Counted from the stretch's first letter, positions 16,126 to 26,196 are shown. The stretch: DNA of 64,000 nucleotides from Actinomycetota bacterium (GCA_018268595.1 JAFDWH010000004.1:363531-427530); one strand, 5' to 3'. Program-made: numbers and translations. The notes: generated by a model from the sequence alone, not told the origin.

Positions 16126-16671
16126 ATGGCTGACACCACCTCCATCAAGGCGACCGCGTCCAAGCCCAGAGCGGCCGCGAGACGCAGACCGCGCAGCACC
16201 GCGAAGGCGCGGACGACCGCCGCGAGAGCGACGACCGCCCGCTCGACGTCAACCTCGACCCGCCCCGCCACGCGCGGCGCGCGGGCGCAGCGACTTGCCG
16301 AGCGCGTCGTCCTGATCCCCGTCGGCGCCGCGCTCGAGGCGCGCGACCGCGTCGCCGGAAGCGTCGGCGAGCTCGTCACCACGACCCGCTCGCGCACGGC
16401 GCTGGAGCGGCAGCTCGAGCGCTTCGAGCGGCGCGGCGGCAGCGCCCGCACCCAGCTCGAGCGCGAGGTGCGCCGCACGCGCACGCGGCTCGAGCATCAG
16501 ACCCGCACGGCGCGCCGCGGCTTCGGCCGCCAGCGCACGCACGCGCGCAGAAACCTCGACGCGAACGTCGAGGCGCTTACCACCCGCGTCGAAAAGGTGG
16601 TTCAAAACGGGGTCGACACGGGCATGAGGCTCGTCAACGGGGCGCAGGATCGCCTGGGCAGGGTGGTCTGA
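16126..16671 (+). CDS. Small basic protein with histone-H1-like tail and coiled coil
   Basis: The 181-residue protein starts with about 50 residues rich in Ala, Lys, Arg, Ser and Thr (KATASKPRAAARRRPR), like the tails of H1-type or HupB-type nucleoid proteins. A segment AERVVLIPVGAALEARDRV follows, then a long, highly charged Arg/Glu helix, ending VEKVVQNGVDTGMRLVNGAQ. There is no signal peptide or membrane helix. It may bind DNA or another polyanion. Resemblance to heparin-binding-haemagglutinin-type proteins (coiled coil plus basic Ala-rich tail, in reversed order) is only compositional. The start has a clear Shine-Dalgarno sequence and lies behind a 20-bp palindrome. Confidence 0.75.
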   Translation: MADTTSIKATASKPRAAARRRPRSTAKARTTAARATTARSTSTSTRPATRGARAQRLAERVVLIPVGAALEARDRVAGSVGELVTTTRSRTALERQLERFERRGGSARTQLEREVRRTRTRLEHQTRTARRGFGRQRTHARRNLDANVEALTTRVEKVVQNGVDTGMRLVNGAQDRLGRVV

Positions 16672-16721
16672 CACGAAGCTTCCCCTGTTCGGTCGCGCGG
16701 AGAGGCGCCGAACGGGTTGGG

Positions 16722-16750
16722 TTCGCCGGCCCATATCTCTCGCCGGCGAA
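16722..16750. terminator. Hairpin after the histone-tail-like gene
   Basis: TTCGCCGG (16722-16729) pairs perfectly with CCGGCGAA (16743-16750) around a 13-nt loop holding the AT-richer CATATCTCT. A second, weaker TTCGG/CCGAA hairpin lies just upstream. No T-run, so rho-independent action is uncertain. Confidence 0.4.
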
Positions 16751-16867
16751 TGCAGCACCCTCTCCTCCCTCAACCGCCGGGGCGTCCAGATGGGCGTCCC
16801 GTCGGTCTTTAACGCCCGCCGTTCCCCGGAAGCGGGCCTGCGTGAAGCGCCTGCCACAATGGGTCAT

Positions 16868-18016
16868 ATGCCGACCCAAGACCAGATCCGCGAGGCGCTG
16901 CGCGCCGTCATCGACCCCGAGCTGCGCCGCGACATCGTCGAGCTCGGCATGGTCCGCTCGATCGACGCCCACGCCAACGGCGTCGTCGACGTCACCGTCT
17001 CCCTCACGACGCCCGGCTGCCCGATCCGCAGCCACTTCCAGACCGGCGTCGCCAACGCCGTCCGCGCGCTCGACGGCGTCTCGGGCGTGAACGTCAGCTT
17101 CGACGTGCTGAGCGACCAGGAGAAGGGCGCGCTGCAGCAGAAGCTCGGCCGCGGCGGCGGCCTGCCGACGGGCGCGCTCGCGCAGGTCGCGAACGTGATC
17201 TGCGTCGGCTCCGGCAAGGGCGGCGTCGGCAAGTCGTCGGTGACCGCGAACCTGGCGGCCGCGCTGACCGCCGAGGGCAAGCGCGTCGGCGTGCTCGACG
17301 CGGACGTGTGGGGCTACTCGCAGCCGCGCATGTTCGGCCTCGGCGCGCAGCGGCCGAAGGTCTCCGAGCAGCGCAAGATCGTCCCGCCGGAGGCGCACGA
17401 CGGCATCAAGGTGATGTCGATCGGCTTCTTCATGGAGGAGGACGCCGCGGTCGTGTGGCGCGGGCCGATGCTGCACAAGGCGCTCACGCAGTTCCTCGAG
17501 GACGTCGACTGGGGCGAGCTCGACTACCTGCTCGTCGACCTGCCCCCCGGCACCGGCGACGTCTCGATGACGCTCGCGCAGCTGCTGCCGCAGGCGAGAT
17601 TCCTGATCGTCACGACGCCGCAGCCGGTCGCGCAGAGAGTCGCGCGCCGCTCAGCCGAGATGGCGCACAAGGTGAGACTGGAGATCGCCGGGATCGTCGA
17701 GAACATGTCCGGCTTCGTGACGCCCGCCGGCGAGCGCTACGCGATCTTCGGCGAGGGCGGCGGCCAGCTGCTGGCCGACGAGCTGGACGTGCCGCTGCTC
17801 GGCACGGTGCCGTTGACGATGGCGCTGCGCGAGCAGGCCGACGTCGGCACCCCGCTCGTGTTCGCCGACCCGGACGACCCGGCCGCGCAGGCGATCCGCC
17901 AGACGGCCCGCGGCGTGATCGCGCTGACGCCGGTCGAGCTGCCGGTGATGGCGTCCAGCACGCCCGCGGCGCCGCCGGAGGTCAAGCCGGTCGGCATGTC
18001 GCTCCCGATGGCGTAA
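16868..18016 (+). CDS. mrp: Mrp/ApbC-type P-loop iron-sulfur carrier ATPase
   Basis: The 382-residue protein has an N-terminal DUF59/MIP18 domain (1-85, with VIDPELRRDIVELGMV). A ParA/MinD-like ATPase follows, with the deviant Walker A GSGKGGVGKSS at 114-124 and LVDLPPGTGDVSMT. The family transfers Fe-S clusters to apo-proteins. The CxxC pair seen in E. coli Mrp and NBP35 after ENMS is absent (NMSGFVTPAGERYAIFG), as in some other actinobacterial homologues. ATG 16868 is preferred over ATG 16859 because the domain starts there and CACAAT (16855-16860) ends 7 nt before it. Confidence 0.9.
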   Translation: MPTQDQIREALRAVIDPELRRDIVELGMVRSIDAHANGVVDVTVSLTTPGCPIRSHFQTGVANAVRALDGVSGVNVSFDVLSDQEKGALQQKLGRGGGLPTGALAQVANVICVGSGKGGVGKSSVTANLAAALTAEGKRVGVLDADVWGYSQPRMFGLGAQRPKVSEQRKIVPPEAHDGIKVMSIGFFMEEDAAVVWRGPMLHKALTQFLEDVDWGELDYLLVDLPPGTGDVSMTLAQLLPQARFLIVTTPQPVAQRVARRSAEMAHKVRLEIAGIVENMSGFVTPAGERYAIFGEGGGQLLADELDVPLLGTVPLTMALREQADVGTPLVFADPDDPAAQAIRQTARGVIALTPVELPVMASSTPAAPPEVKPVGMSLPMA

Positions 18017-18045
18017 CCGCCCCCGGGAGCGACCTCAGCTCCGGC

Positions 18046-18312
18046 TCAGCTCTTGCCCGCGTAGTACTGCGCGTTGATGTCGGTGTACTTCTGCCACTCC
18101 TCCGGGAGCTGGTCCTCGGCGAAGCAGGCGTCGACCGGGCAGGCCTCGACGCAGGCGTCGCAGTCGATGCACTCCTCCGGGTCGATGTAGAGCATCTCGA
18201 CTCTGTCGTAGTCGGGCTCGTCGGGCGTCGGGTGGATGCAGTCGACCGGGCAGACCTCGACGCACGAGTTGTCCTTGGTCCCGATGCAGGGCTCTGCGAT
18301 CACGTAGGCCAT
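18046..18312 (-). CDS. fdxA: 7Fe ferredoxin (FdxA type)
   Basis: The small 88-residue protein has the FdxA pattern. CIGTKDNSCVEVCPVDC (C-x7-C-x3-CP) supports a 3Fe-4S cluster, and CIDCDACVEACPVDAC supports a 4Fe-4S cluster. It would act as a cytosolic one-electron carrier. The ATG is preceded by AAGGA. A TACAAT box about 48 nt upstream gives a normal leader. It converges on mrp, with 29 nt between the two stops. Confidence 0.92.
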   Translation of the reverse strand: MAYVIAEPCIGTKDNSCVEVCPVDCIHPTPDEPDYDRVEMLYIDPEECIDCDACVEACPVDACFAEDQLPEEWQKYTDINAQYYAGKS

Positions 18313-18359
18313 GTGGAGTGGTTCCTTCTCTGGTGCGGAAGCGTTGCGATCAGCGGCGC

Positions 18360-18365
18360 ATTGTA
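18360..18365 (-). promoter_or_regulatory. -10 box TACAAT of the ferredoxin gene
   Basis: TACAAT read on the minus strand lies in the gap between the amidase stop and the ferredoxin start. It predicts a leader of about 40 nt. No good -35 hexamer is visible. Confidence 0.5.
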
Positions 18366-18394
18366 CGGGCAGGGGCCGCCACTTCGCGGCGGCG

Positions 18395-19828
18395 TCAGGC
18401 CGCCGCCGTCAGCTCCGGCCGCCGGTCCGCCCACGGCCGCGCCGCCTCGAGCTGGGCGCCGAGCGCGAGCAGCGTCGCCTCGTCGGTCGGGCGGCCGAAG
18501 AAGTGGACGCCGACCGGGAGGCCGTCCTCCCCGTGCGCGAACGGCAGCGAGATCGCCGGCTGGCCAGTCACGTTGGCGATCGCCGTGAAGGGAGTGAACT
18601 CGCCGGAGCGGCGGAACGTCTCGGCCGGGTCGTCGTTGTCGCCGAACAGCTCGCCGATCGGGCGCGGCCGCAGCGCGAGCGACGGCGTCAGCACGACGTC
18701 GTACTCGCTCATCGCGGTCACGAAGCCGCGTGCGAGCGCCTGCAGCTGCGTCTGCGCGGCGAGGTAGTGCGCCGCGCCGAGCTGGCTGGCGCGCTCCCAC
18801 AGGTGCCAGCTCAGCTTCTCCATGTCCGCCGCGGCCGGCTCGCGACCCGCGATCGTCGCGGCGAACACGATCGTCGAGGCGACCGCCGGGCCGAAGGAGG
18901 CGGAGAACAGCTCGAACACGCCGGGGATCGACCACGGCGCGGTCGGCAGCTCCTCGACCTCGTGGCCCAGCTCGGCCAGCAGCGCGGCCGCGTCGCGCAC
19001 CGCGCGCTCGGCGATCGGGTCGACGCCGGTCTCCGTCAGCGGCGGCGTCAGCGTCATGCCGATTCGGAGCCTGCCCGGCTCGCGCGCCGCGGCGGCCGCG
19101 AACGGCTCGGCCGGCGGCGGCGCCCACGTCGCGTCGCCCAGCTCCGGCCCGGCGAGCAGGTCGAGCAGCGCGGCCGACTCGCCGACCGTGCGCGTCAGCA
19201 CGCCGTCGGCGACGAGGAACGAGTCACCGAGCGCCGGTGCGAGCGAGATGCGCCCGCGCGCGGGCTTCAGCCCGACCAGGCCGCAGCAGGCGGCGGGGAT
19301 GCGGATCGAGCCGCCGCCGTCGTTGCCGTGCGCGAGCGGCACCATGCCGGCGGCGACCGCCGCGCCGGCGCCGCCGGACGAGCCGCCGGGCGTGCGCGAG
19401 AGGTCCCACGGGTTGCGCGTCGGGCCGTTGCGGCGCGACTCGGTCGACGGCAGGATCCCGTACTCCGGCAGCGCCGTCTTGCCGACGATCACGAAGCCGG
19501 CGGCGCGCAGGCGGCCGACGAAGGCGGCGTCGAAGGGCGGGACGAAGTCGCCGAACAGGTCGGCGCAGAAGGTCAGCGGCATGCCCGCGACGGGCTGGTT
19601 GTCCTTGATCGCGATCGGCACGCCGGCGAATGGCCGCGCGTCGCCCGCGCCGATCGCGTCGGCCGCGGCGAGCGCGCCGTCGGCGTCGACGTGTGTGAAC
19701 GCGTTGAGCTGGCCGTCGAGCGCCTCGATCCGCTCGAGCGAGGCGGAGACCAGCTCACGGGCGGTGACCTCGCCGGCGCGGACGAGCGCGGCGAGCTCGC
19801 TCGCGGGGCGGAAGAGCAGATCGTGCAC
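18395..19828 (-). CDS. Amidase-signature family hydrolase
   Basis: The 477-residue protein has the full Ser-cisSer-Lys triad of the amidase signature family. Lys75 is in AIKDNQPV, Ser150 in TPGGSSGGAGAAVAAG and Ser174 in NDGGGSIRIPA, with the family spacing of 24 residues between the serines. It hydrolyses amide bonds of small molecules. It is not GatA, because no gatB/gatC genes lie near and the C-terminal region differs. The GTG start has AAGGAG 6 nt upstream. The gene stands alone between ferredoxin and the groEL terminator. Confidence 0.88.
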   Translation of the reverse strand: MHDLLFRPASELAALVRAGEVTARELVSASLERIEALDGQLNAFTHVDADGALAAADAIGAGDARPFAGVPIAIKDNQPVAGMPLTFCADLFGDFVPPFDAAFVGRLRAAGFVIVGKTALPEYGILPSTESRRNGPTRNPWDLSRTPGGSSGGAGAAVAAGMVPLAHGNDGGGSIRIPAACCGLVGLKPARGRISLAPALGDSFLVADGVLTRTVGESAALLDLLAGPELGDATWAPPPAEPFAAAAAREPGRLRIGMTLTPPLTETGVDPIAERAVRDAAALLAELGHEVEELPTAPWSIPGVFELFSASFGPAVASTIVFAATIAGREPAAADMEKLSWHLWERASQLGAAHYLAAQTQLQALARGFVTAMSEYDVVLTPSLALRPRPIGELFGDNDDPAETFRRSGEFTPFTAIANVTGQPAISLPFAHGEDGLPVGVHFFGRPTDEATLLALGAQLEAARPWADRRPELTAAA

Positions 19829-19910
19829 GGCGGTCTCCTTGTCGCGGCTGGCTGTGCAGCCAATCGTACGCCGCCGCGCCTCGCGGGGGCGCGGCAGGGC
19901 CCCGGAAAGG

Positions 19911-19942
19911 GCGAAGGCCCGGCGGGGGAACCGGGCCTTCGC
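19911..19942 (-). terminator. Strong hairpin downstream of groEL
   Basis: GCGAAGGCCCGG (19911-19922) and CCGGGCCTTCGC (19931-19942) form a perfect 12-bp stem with an 8-nt loop. It lies 88 nt past the groEL stop. On the minus strand a short CCCTTTCC follows. It would end the groESL transcript before the amidase gene. Confidence 0.75.
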
Positions 19943-20029
19943 GGGGGGTACATCAGGGGGAGACCGAAGAATCTCCGATGCGTCGGACGGAACGCCCCGG
20001 GAAGCGGAGCGTCCCGTCTCGGCGCGGTT

Positions 20030-21661
<1,632 letters not shown>

Positions 21662-21686
21662 GTCTTCTTCTGTCTCCTCGTGACGC

Positions 21687-21980
21687 CTAGGACTGGACCT
21701 TGGCGAGCACGTCCGACTCGCGCAGGACCAGCAGGTCCTCGCCGTCGACCTTGATCTCGGTGCCGCCGTACTTGCTGTAGAGGACCTCGTCGCCCTCCGC
21801 GACGTCGAGCGGGACGCGCTTCTCGCCGTCCTCGTCCCACTTGCCGTCGCCGACGGCGATGACCTTGCCCTTCTGGGGCTTCTCCTTGGCCGTGTCGGGG
21901 AGCACGAGACCGCTGGCGGTGGTCTCCTCCTCCTCGATCGCCCGCACGATCAGCCGATCGCCGAGGGGCTTGAGCTTCAT
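21687..21980 (-). CDS. groES: Co-chaperonin GroES
   Basis: The 97-residue protein matches Gro[30 protein letters not shown] with the mobile loop, [13 protein letters not shown], and the closing [26 protein letters not shown]. It caps the GroEL ring. The ATG at 21980 has a strong GGAGG 10 nt upstream. The longer frame to 22025 would run through the CIRCE element and is not used. Expression should be heat-inducible through HrcA, whose gene is not in the window. Confidence 0.97.
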   Translation of the reverse strand: MKLKPLGDRLIVRAIEEEETTASGLVLPDTAKEKPQKGKVIAVGDGKWDEDGEKRVPLDVAEGDEVLYSKYGGTEIKVDGEDLLVLRESDVLAKVQS

Positions 21981-22018
21981 CTGATGCAACCTCCGGTGGA
22001 GTGGTGCGTGCCTTCTGC

Positions 22019-22045
22019 TTGGCACTCACCCCATGGGAGTGCCAA
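22019..22045 (-). promoter_or_regulatory. CIRCE operator 1 (HrcA site) in the groES leader
   Basis: TTGGCACTC, 9 bases, GAGTGCCAA. The arms are perfect complements and differ from the consensus TTAGCACTC/GAGTGCTAA by one compensated base pair. It lies just downstream of the likely transcription start. Confidence 0.95.
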
Positions 22046-22054
22046 CTGGCGCCG

Positions 22055-22060
22055 ACTATA
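22055..22060 (-). promoter_or_regulatory. -10 box TATAGT of groESL
   Basis: TATAGT on the minus strand sits between the two CIRCE elements. It gives a leader of about 70 nt that includes operator 1, while operator 2 covers the -35 region. Confidence 0.7.
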
Positions 22061-22068
22061 GCTCACGC

Positions 22069-22095
22069 TTGGCACTCGCGCCAGGCGAGTGCCAA
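22069..22095 (-). promoter_or_regulatory. CIRCE operator 2 (HrcA site) upstream of the groES -10 box
   Basis: A second TTGGCACTC-N9-GAGTGCCAA with arms identical to operator 1, centred 50 bp upstream of it. The pair would let two HrcA dimers flank the promoter. Confidence 0.95.
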
Positions 22096-22121
22096 AAAGG
22101 TCACATCTGAGCCGCCGGGGC

Positions 22122-22520
22122 TCAGTTCTGCGCGCCGCCGACGCCGTGGATGCGGTCGCGGATCGGCGAGCTGGGCTCGACGATCTGCGAGAAGCGCACG
22201 ACGGTCACGACGTCGTCGAGGTCGACCGGGCGGTCGTAGATCTGCTGCAGGAAGCTCATCAGGTCTTCGACGCGCCGGAACTCCGGGTTGTCGTGCTCGA
22301 TGTCGCGTGGCGAGAGGTCGCGCATCCGCTTCACTTCGACCGAGTCGATCACCGCATGGAAGATCTTCTCGCGCGGCGAGTACTGGTAGCCGATCGTCAC
22401 CAGCACGCAGTCGTTCTTGCGGTACTTGTGCGACTTGTCGCCGAGCCGGATCGTGGCGGTCTTGCGGCCGCGCCGCAGCTGGTCGGCGAAGACGGCCGAG
22501 TAGAAGTTGAGGACCCGCAT
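22122..22520 (-). CDS. ASCH domain protein
   Basis: The 132-residue protein has the ASCH fold (PUA-like, proposed to bind RNA). LRRGRKTATIRLGDKSHKY holds the GxKxxTxR-type motif and YRKNDCVLVTIGYQYSPREK forms the next strands. It is cytosolic and single-domain. Possible roles are RNA modification or translation control, but the family is largely untested. Its start lies 13 nt after the Nudix gene stop, and TAGGCT (22535-22530) overlaps that stop codon 9 nt before the ATG, so it may also be transcribed by itself. Confidence 0.75.
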   Translation of the reverse strand: MRVLNFYSAVFADQLRRGRKTATIRLGDKSHKYRKNDCVLVTIGYQYSPREKIFHAVIDSVEVKRMRDLSPRDIEHDNPEFRRVEDLMSFLQQIYDRPVDLDDVVTVVRFSQIVEPSSPIRDRIHGVGGAQN

Positions 22521-22532
22521 CGGCCGCTCAGC

Positions 22533-23018
22533 CTACCGGTCGTGCGCGATCGCCGACAACGCCCGCTCCGCCATCTCGCGCTCGCCGTCGTAGCTGAGCG
22601 CCGTGACCGCCTCCGCCAGCGGCATCCAACGCGCGTGCTCGACCTCGTCGTCGTGGTCGTCGAGCGAGCCGCCGCGGTACTCGAACAGGTAGAAGGTCAC
22701 GCGCTTGAAGATGCGCTTGCCCTCGCGCTGGTAGAAGTAGCGCACCTCGCCGAGCTTCTCGACCAGCTCGGCCTCGACGCCCGTCTCCTCGCGCACCTCG
22801 CGCCGCGCCGTCTGGTCCGGCGTCTCGCCCGGGTCGACGTGGCCCTTCGGCAGCGCCAGCACCTTCTGGCCCTGCGCGCCGCGCCGCGTCGGCACGATCA
22901 CGATCGCCTCGTCGCCTCTGACGACGACGCCGCCGGCCGAGCGCTCCTGCTCGTCGCCGCGGCGGCCGCCGCGCAGCGGCTTGCGCCGCGCGCGTCTGCC
23001 GCTGCGCTCAGAAGACAT
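22533..23018 (-). CDS. Nudix hydrolase
   Basis: The 161-residue protein contains a complete Nudix box starting GHVDPGETPDQTARREVREE (GX5EX7REUXEEXGU) after KVLALPKGH. It hydrolyses a nucleoside diphosphate linked to another group, and the specific substrate is not readable. A basic N-terminal extension of about 25 residues (RSGRRARRKPLRGGRRG) precedes the domain. The start overlaps the end of the Crp/Fnr gene by 11 bp, so translation is coupled. Confidence 0.9.
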   Translation of the reverse strand: MSSERSGRRARRKPLRGGRRGDEQERSAGGVVVRGDEAIVIVPTRRGAQGQKVLALPKGHVDPGETPDQTARREVREETGVEAELVEKLGEVRYFYQREGKRIFKRVTFYLFEYRGGSLDDHDDEVEHARWMPLAEAVTALSYDGEREMAERALSAIAHDR

Positions 23019-23706
23019 AGCGCTCGAGCGCGGACGGGTCGTGGACGGTCAGCTTGCCGCGGCCCTGCTCGATCACGCCGGCGCGCTCCAGCACCGCGAG
23101 GAAGCGGCTCGCCGACTCGCGCGAGGAGCCGGCCAGCTTCGCGACGTCGGCCTGCGTCGCGACGACGAGCACCTCGCGCTCGCCGGCGCCCTCCTCCTGC
23201 GCCTCCGCGACGAGCTGCGTGAGGACCGTCGCGACGCGGCTCTGGACCGTCTGGAACGACTGGCTCGCGACGCGCTCGTTCATCGCCCGCAGGCGGCGGC
23301 CGAGCGAGACGACGATGCCGACCGCGATGCCCGGGTGCTCGCGCATCAGGCGGCGCATGTCGGCGCCGAGCAGCGCGACCGCCTCGACCTTGTCGAGCGT
23401 CTCGACGGTCGCCGAGCGGCGCTCGTCCTCGAACATCGCCAGCTCGCCGAAGATGTCGCCGGAGCCGAAGTTCGCGAGCGTGATCGTGCGTCCGTCGGCG
23501 TGCTGGCGGATCGCGCGCGCGTGACCGTGCTTGACGACGTAGCAGGTGTCGCTCTCGTCCCCCTCGCGGAAGACGACCTGGCCCGGCTCCCAGCCGCGCG
23601 GGACCGCGACCTCCGCGACGTGCGAGAGCTCCTCCGGCCCGAGCGCCTCGAACGTCGGGACGCGCGCAAGCAGCGCGATCGTGTCCTCCGTGCTCGTCGC
23701 TGCCAC
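23008..23706 (-). CDS. Crp/Fnr family transcriptional regulator
   Basis: The 232-residue protein has an N-terminal cyclic-nucleotide-binding beta-roll (about 15-130, with FREGDESDTCYVVKHGHARA and FGSGDIFGELAMFEDERRSATV). A dimerisation helix and a winged-helix HTH (about 170-225, QADVAKLAGSSRESASRFLAVLERAG) follow. GELAMFEDERRSATV matches the phosphate-binding cassette of cAMP receptors, so cAMP or a related ligand is plausible. No Fnr-type cysteine cluster is present. It begins with GTG 12 nt after the DUF4349 gene. Confidence 0.92.
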   Translation of the reverse strand: MAATSTEDTIALLARVPTFEALGPEELSHVAEVAVPRGWEPGQVVFREGDESDTCYVVKHGHARAIRQHADGRTITLANFGSGDIFGELAMFEDERRSATVETLDKVEAVALLGADMRRLMREHPGIAVGIVVSLGRRLRAMNERVASQSFQTVQSRVATVLTQLVAEAQEEGAGEREVLVVATQADVAKLAGSSRESASRFLAVLERAGVIEQGRGKLTVHDPSALERYVF

Positions 23707-23718
23707 ACGGCAGATGTA

Positions 23719-24885
23719 TCAGACCGCGTCGAGCGCGTGCTCGCGGCGGCGGCGACGCAGCGTGCGCGCGAGCGGCCACGCGAGCACCGCCAGCAGCGCG
23801 ACCGGCAGCAGCGCGGCGGCGGCGATCACGACGACGCCGGCCGCGACCTCCAGCACCCGCAGCGCGTCGTGCGCGGCGTCGCCGATGCCGAACGAGCCGT
23901 CGCCGGTCGGCACGGCGCCGCCGCCGGCGCCGCCGTGGACGGCGACCGTCACGCGGCTGTAGTCGACGCGGCGGTCGAGCGCGCGCTGCGACCGCTCGGC
24001 CTGCGCGATCGTGCGCTCGAGCGCGTCGAGGCGCGCGCGCAGGCGCAGCGTCTGCTCCTCCGTGTCCGCGTTCGCGAGCGTGCGCACGACGCCGGCGCGC
24101 TCGGCGGTCGCGTTCGCGAGCCGGCGGCGGACGGAGACGTAGGCCTGGTTGACGTCGAGCGTGTCGTCGCTGCGGCTGACGAGGTGCGCGTCCGGCAGGC
24201 GCGAGAGCGCGGCGAGCGCCGGCTCGAGCCGCGCCGCCGGGATCCGCAGCTGGAAGCTCGCCTCGCCGCCGCCCTGGGCGGTCTGCACGGACGACTGGTC
24301 GACGATCCCGTCGAAGCGGTCGACGACGCCGAGGACGCCCTGTGCGACCTCGTCGACGCGGTCGGGGGCGGTGCCGAGCTCGACGCTCGCGTCGCGCTCG
24401 ACCTTGCGCGCGGAGTCGAAGCGAGGGGCGGGCGCGGCGAGCGCGCCGGCTTGCGGCGCCAGCACGCGGGCGTCCGGGGCGAGCGCCTGTGCCTGGGGTC
24501 GATAGGCGCGCGCGGACTCGTCCATGAACGCGCCGGTGGCGGGGGCGGCGCGCAGGTCGGTCGTGGCGGCGCCGAGGCGTGCGGAGCGCTCGGCCGCCGC
24601 GCCGCCGGCGCTCGACGTCGCGTCGGCTGTCTTCGCGGTGGACGCGACGCGCGGCCCGCCGCCGTCGGCGAGCGCGATCGCGAGCGCGACGAGGCCGACC
24701 GCGAGCGCGGTCGCGGCGGCCGGGAAGACCGGCCGGCGCACGATCGCGGCCCAGCGGCGGGGACGCGCCGGGCGCGGGCGCGGCGGGAATCTCGCCGCCA
24801 CGCGCGCGTCCAGCTCGGCCGCGAACGCCGCGCTGGGGCGCGGGCGCTCGCTCGCGAGCAGCGTGCTCAGCTCGTCGTCATGCAT
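23719..24885 (-). CDS. DUF4349 membrane protein, probable anti-sigma partner
   Basis: The 388-residue protein has a cytosolic N-terminus of about 45 residues ([20 protein letters not shown]), a membrane helix near 53-72 and an extracytoplasmic DUF4349 domain (about 130-330). The domain contains SARKVERDASVELGTAPDRV and a coiled coil around LRLRARLDALERTIAQAERS. A second membrane helix near 340-370 is followed by an Arg-rich end. Its start overlaps the sigma-factor stop by 8 bp. The position and short N-terminal cytosolic arm suggest that it holds the sigma factor inactive, as anti-sigma proteins do. That role is inferred. Confidence 0.75.
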   Translation of the reverse strand: MHDDELSTLLASERPRPSAAFAAELDARVAARFPPRPRPARPRRWAAIVRRPVFPAAATALAVGLVALAIALADGGGPRVASTAKTADATSSAGGAAAERSARLGAATTDLRAAPATGAFMDESARAYRPQAQALAPDARVLAPQAGALAAPAPRFDSARKVERDASVELGTAPDRVDEVAQGVLGVVDRFDGIVDQSSVQTAQGGGEASFQLRIPAARLEPALAALSRLPDAHLVSRSDDTLDVNQAYVSVRRRLANATAERAGVVRTLANADTEEQTLRLRARLDALERTIAQAERSQRALDRRVDYSRVTVAVHGGAGGGAVPTGDGSFGIGDAAHDALRVLEVAAGVVVIAAAALLPVALLAVLAWPLARTLRRRRREHALDAV

Positions 24886-25423
24886 CGCAGGCCTTCCTCA
24901 GCTTCGCGAGTGTCCGGTGCAGCAGCGTGCCGGCGTTCGACTCGCTCACGCCCAGCACGCGGGCGATCTCGGCGTTGGCGAGTCCGGCGTGGAACTTCAG
25001 CGCCACCAGCTCGCGCTCGCGCGGCGCGAGCGCGTCGAGCGCGGCGCGCACGGCGGTGCGGCGCAACGCGTCGTCGGCGAGGTCGTCGCCGTCCACCAGC
25101 GCGTCCGCCGCCGGGTCCGCGGGGTCGACCGCGAGCGCCGCGTGACGCCTGCGGCGGCGCAGCTCGTCGAGCGCGGCGTTGCGCGCGATCCCGAACAGCC
25201 ACGCGCGCTCGCTGCCGCGCGCGCGGTCGAACGAGCGCCGGCGGCGATAGGCGCGCTCGAACGCCAACGCGGTGACGTCCTCGGCGGCGGCGGGTTCGCG
25301 CAGCAGCGTCGCGACGTAGGCGTAGACGTCGTCGCGGCTCGAGCGGTAGAGCGCCTCGAAGCGCTCCCAGCTCGTCGGGGCGTCGACGGCGCTCGCCGAC
25401 GTCGCGATCATCGTGGCGTTCAC
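24878..25423 (-). CDS. ECF-type RNA polymerase sigma factor
   Basis: The 181-residue protein has region 2 ([20 protein letters not shown], then [18 protein letters not shown]) and region 4 ([20 protein letters not shown], then [20 protein letters not shown]). Regions 1 and 3 are missing, as in extracytoplasmic-function sigma factors. The GTG at 25423 is preferred. ATG 25411 is an alternative. It is translationally coupled to the downstream DUF4349 protein. Its own target promoter cannot be named from the window. Confidence 0.9.
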   Translation of the reverse strand: MNATMIATSASAVDAPTSWERFEALYRSSRDDVYAYVATLLREPAAAEDVTALAFERAYRRRRSFDRARGSERAWLFGIARNAALDELRRRRRHAALAVDPADPAADALVDGDDLADDALRRTAVRAALDALAPRERELVALKFHAGLANAEIARVLGVSESNAGTLLHRTLAKLRKACDA

Positions 25424-25452
25424 GCCGGTACTACGGCGCTCGCCGCGATCCG

Positions 25453-26196
25453 TCACACGGCGAACAGGCGCGGATCGTTCGTGATGATCCCGGTCACGCC
25501 GAGCGCTTCGAGCGCGCGGATGCGCGGCGCCTCGTCGACCGTCCAAACGTACAGCTCGCCGCGCGCGCCGCGCACCGCCTCGACGAGCCGCTGCGTGACG
25601 AGCCGCCAGTGCACCATCAGCGCGTCGCAGCGGCCGGCACGCAGCGCTTCGGCGGCGCGGCCCGGCAGTATCCGCTGCGCGACGAGGATCGCCGCCAGCG
25701 CGGGCGCGACGTAGAGCTTCGACTGCGTGTAGTCCCTGCGCGCGCGCGGGACCGACCAGCCGAGCCGCAGCGCCGGCTCCAGCCTGCGGATGCGCGCGAG
25801 GCTCTGCGGATAGGTCGAGGAGACGAGCGAGCGCTCGACGAGCCCGTGCTCGCGCAGCGCCGTCACGACGCGCTCCTCGTAGCCGGGGATCTTCAGGTCG
25901 ACGTCGAACTCGAGCGACGCGAACGTCGGCGAGGCGAGGTGCGCCAGCCCCTCGGCGAGCGTCAGCGGCGTGCGCGCGTGCGCGTCGCCGTAGTCGTGCG
26001 CGAGCAGCAGCTCGCCATGCGCGGCGTCGGGGCGGCCGTCGGAGCCGAGCGCCGGCAGCACGTCGAACTCGATCATGTCGACGCCGTGCGCAAGCGCCGC
26101 GTCGAAGCTCTCGCGCGTGTTGCCCGGCTCGATCAGGTCGGCGCCCTTGTGGCCGACGCGGCGCAGCGTGACGGCGTCCGGTCTCAGCGCTGGCAT
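25453..26196 (-). CDS. Glycerophosphodiester phosphodiesterase family protein
   Basis: The 247-residue protein has the GDPD TIM-barrel motifs: [17 protein letters not shown] (first catalytic His and the metal-binding Glu), GVDMIEFDV and [11 protein letters not shown] (second His). Near the C-terminus [20 protein letters not shown] precedes GIITNDP. It cleaves glycerophosphodiesters into glycerol-3-phosphate and an alcohol. No signal peptide, so likely cytosolic. Its ATG lies 13 bp inside the end of the Nei-type glycosylase gene. Confidence 0.88.
   Translation of the reverse strand: MPALRPDAVTLRRVGHKGADLIEPGNTRESFDAALAHGVDMIEFDVLPALGSDGRPDAAHGELLLAHDYGDAHARTPLTLAEGLAHLASPTFASLEFDVDLKIPGYEERVVTALREHGLVERSLVSSTYPQSLARIRRLEPALRLGWSVPRARRDYTQSKLYVAPALAAILVAQRILPGRAAEALRAGRCDALMVHWRLVTQRLVEAVRGARGELYVWTVDEAPRIRALEALGVTGIITNDPRLFAV

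Noticed and set aside
18395-19828. Calling the amidase GatA
   Set aside because: No gatB or gatC gene nearby, and the C-terminal region does not resemble the tRNA amidotransferase subunit.
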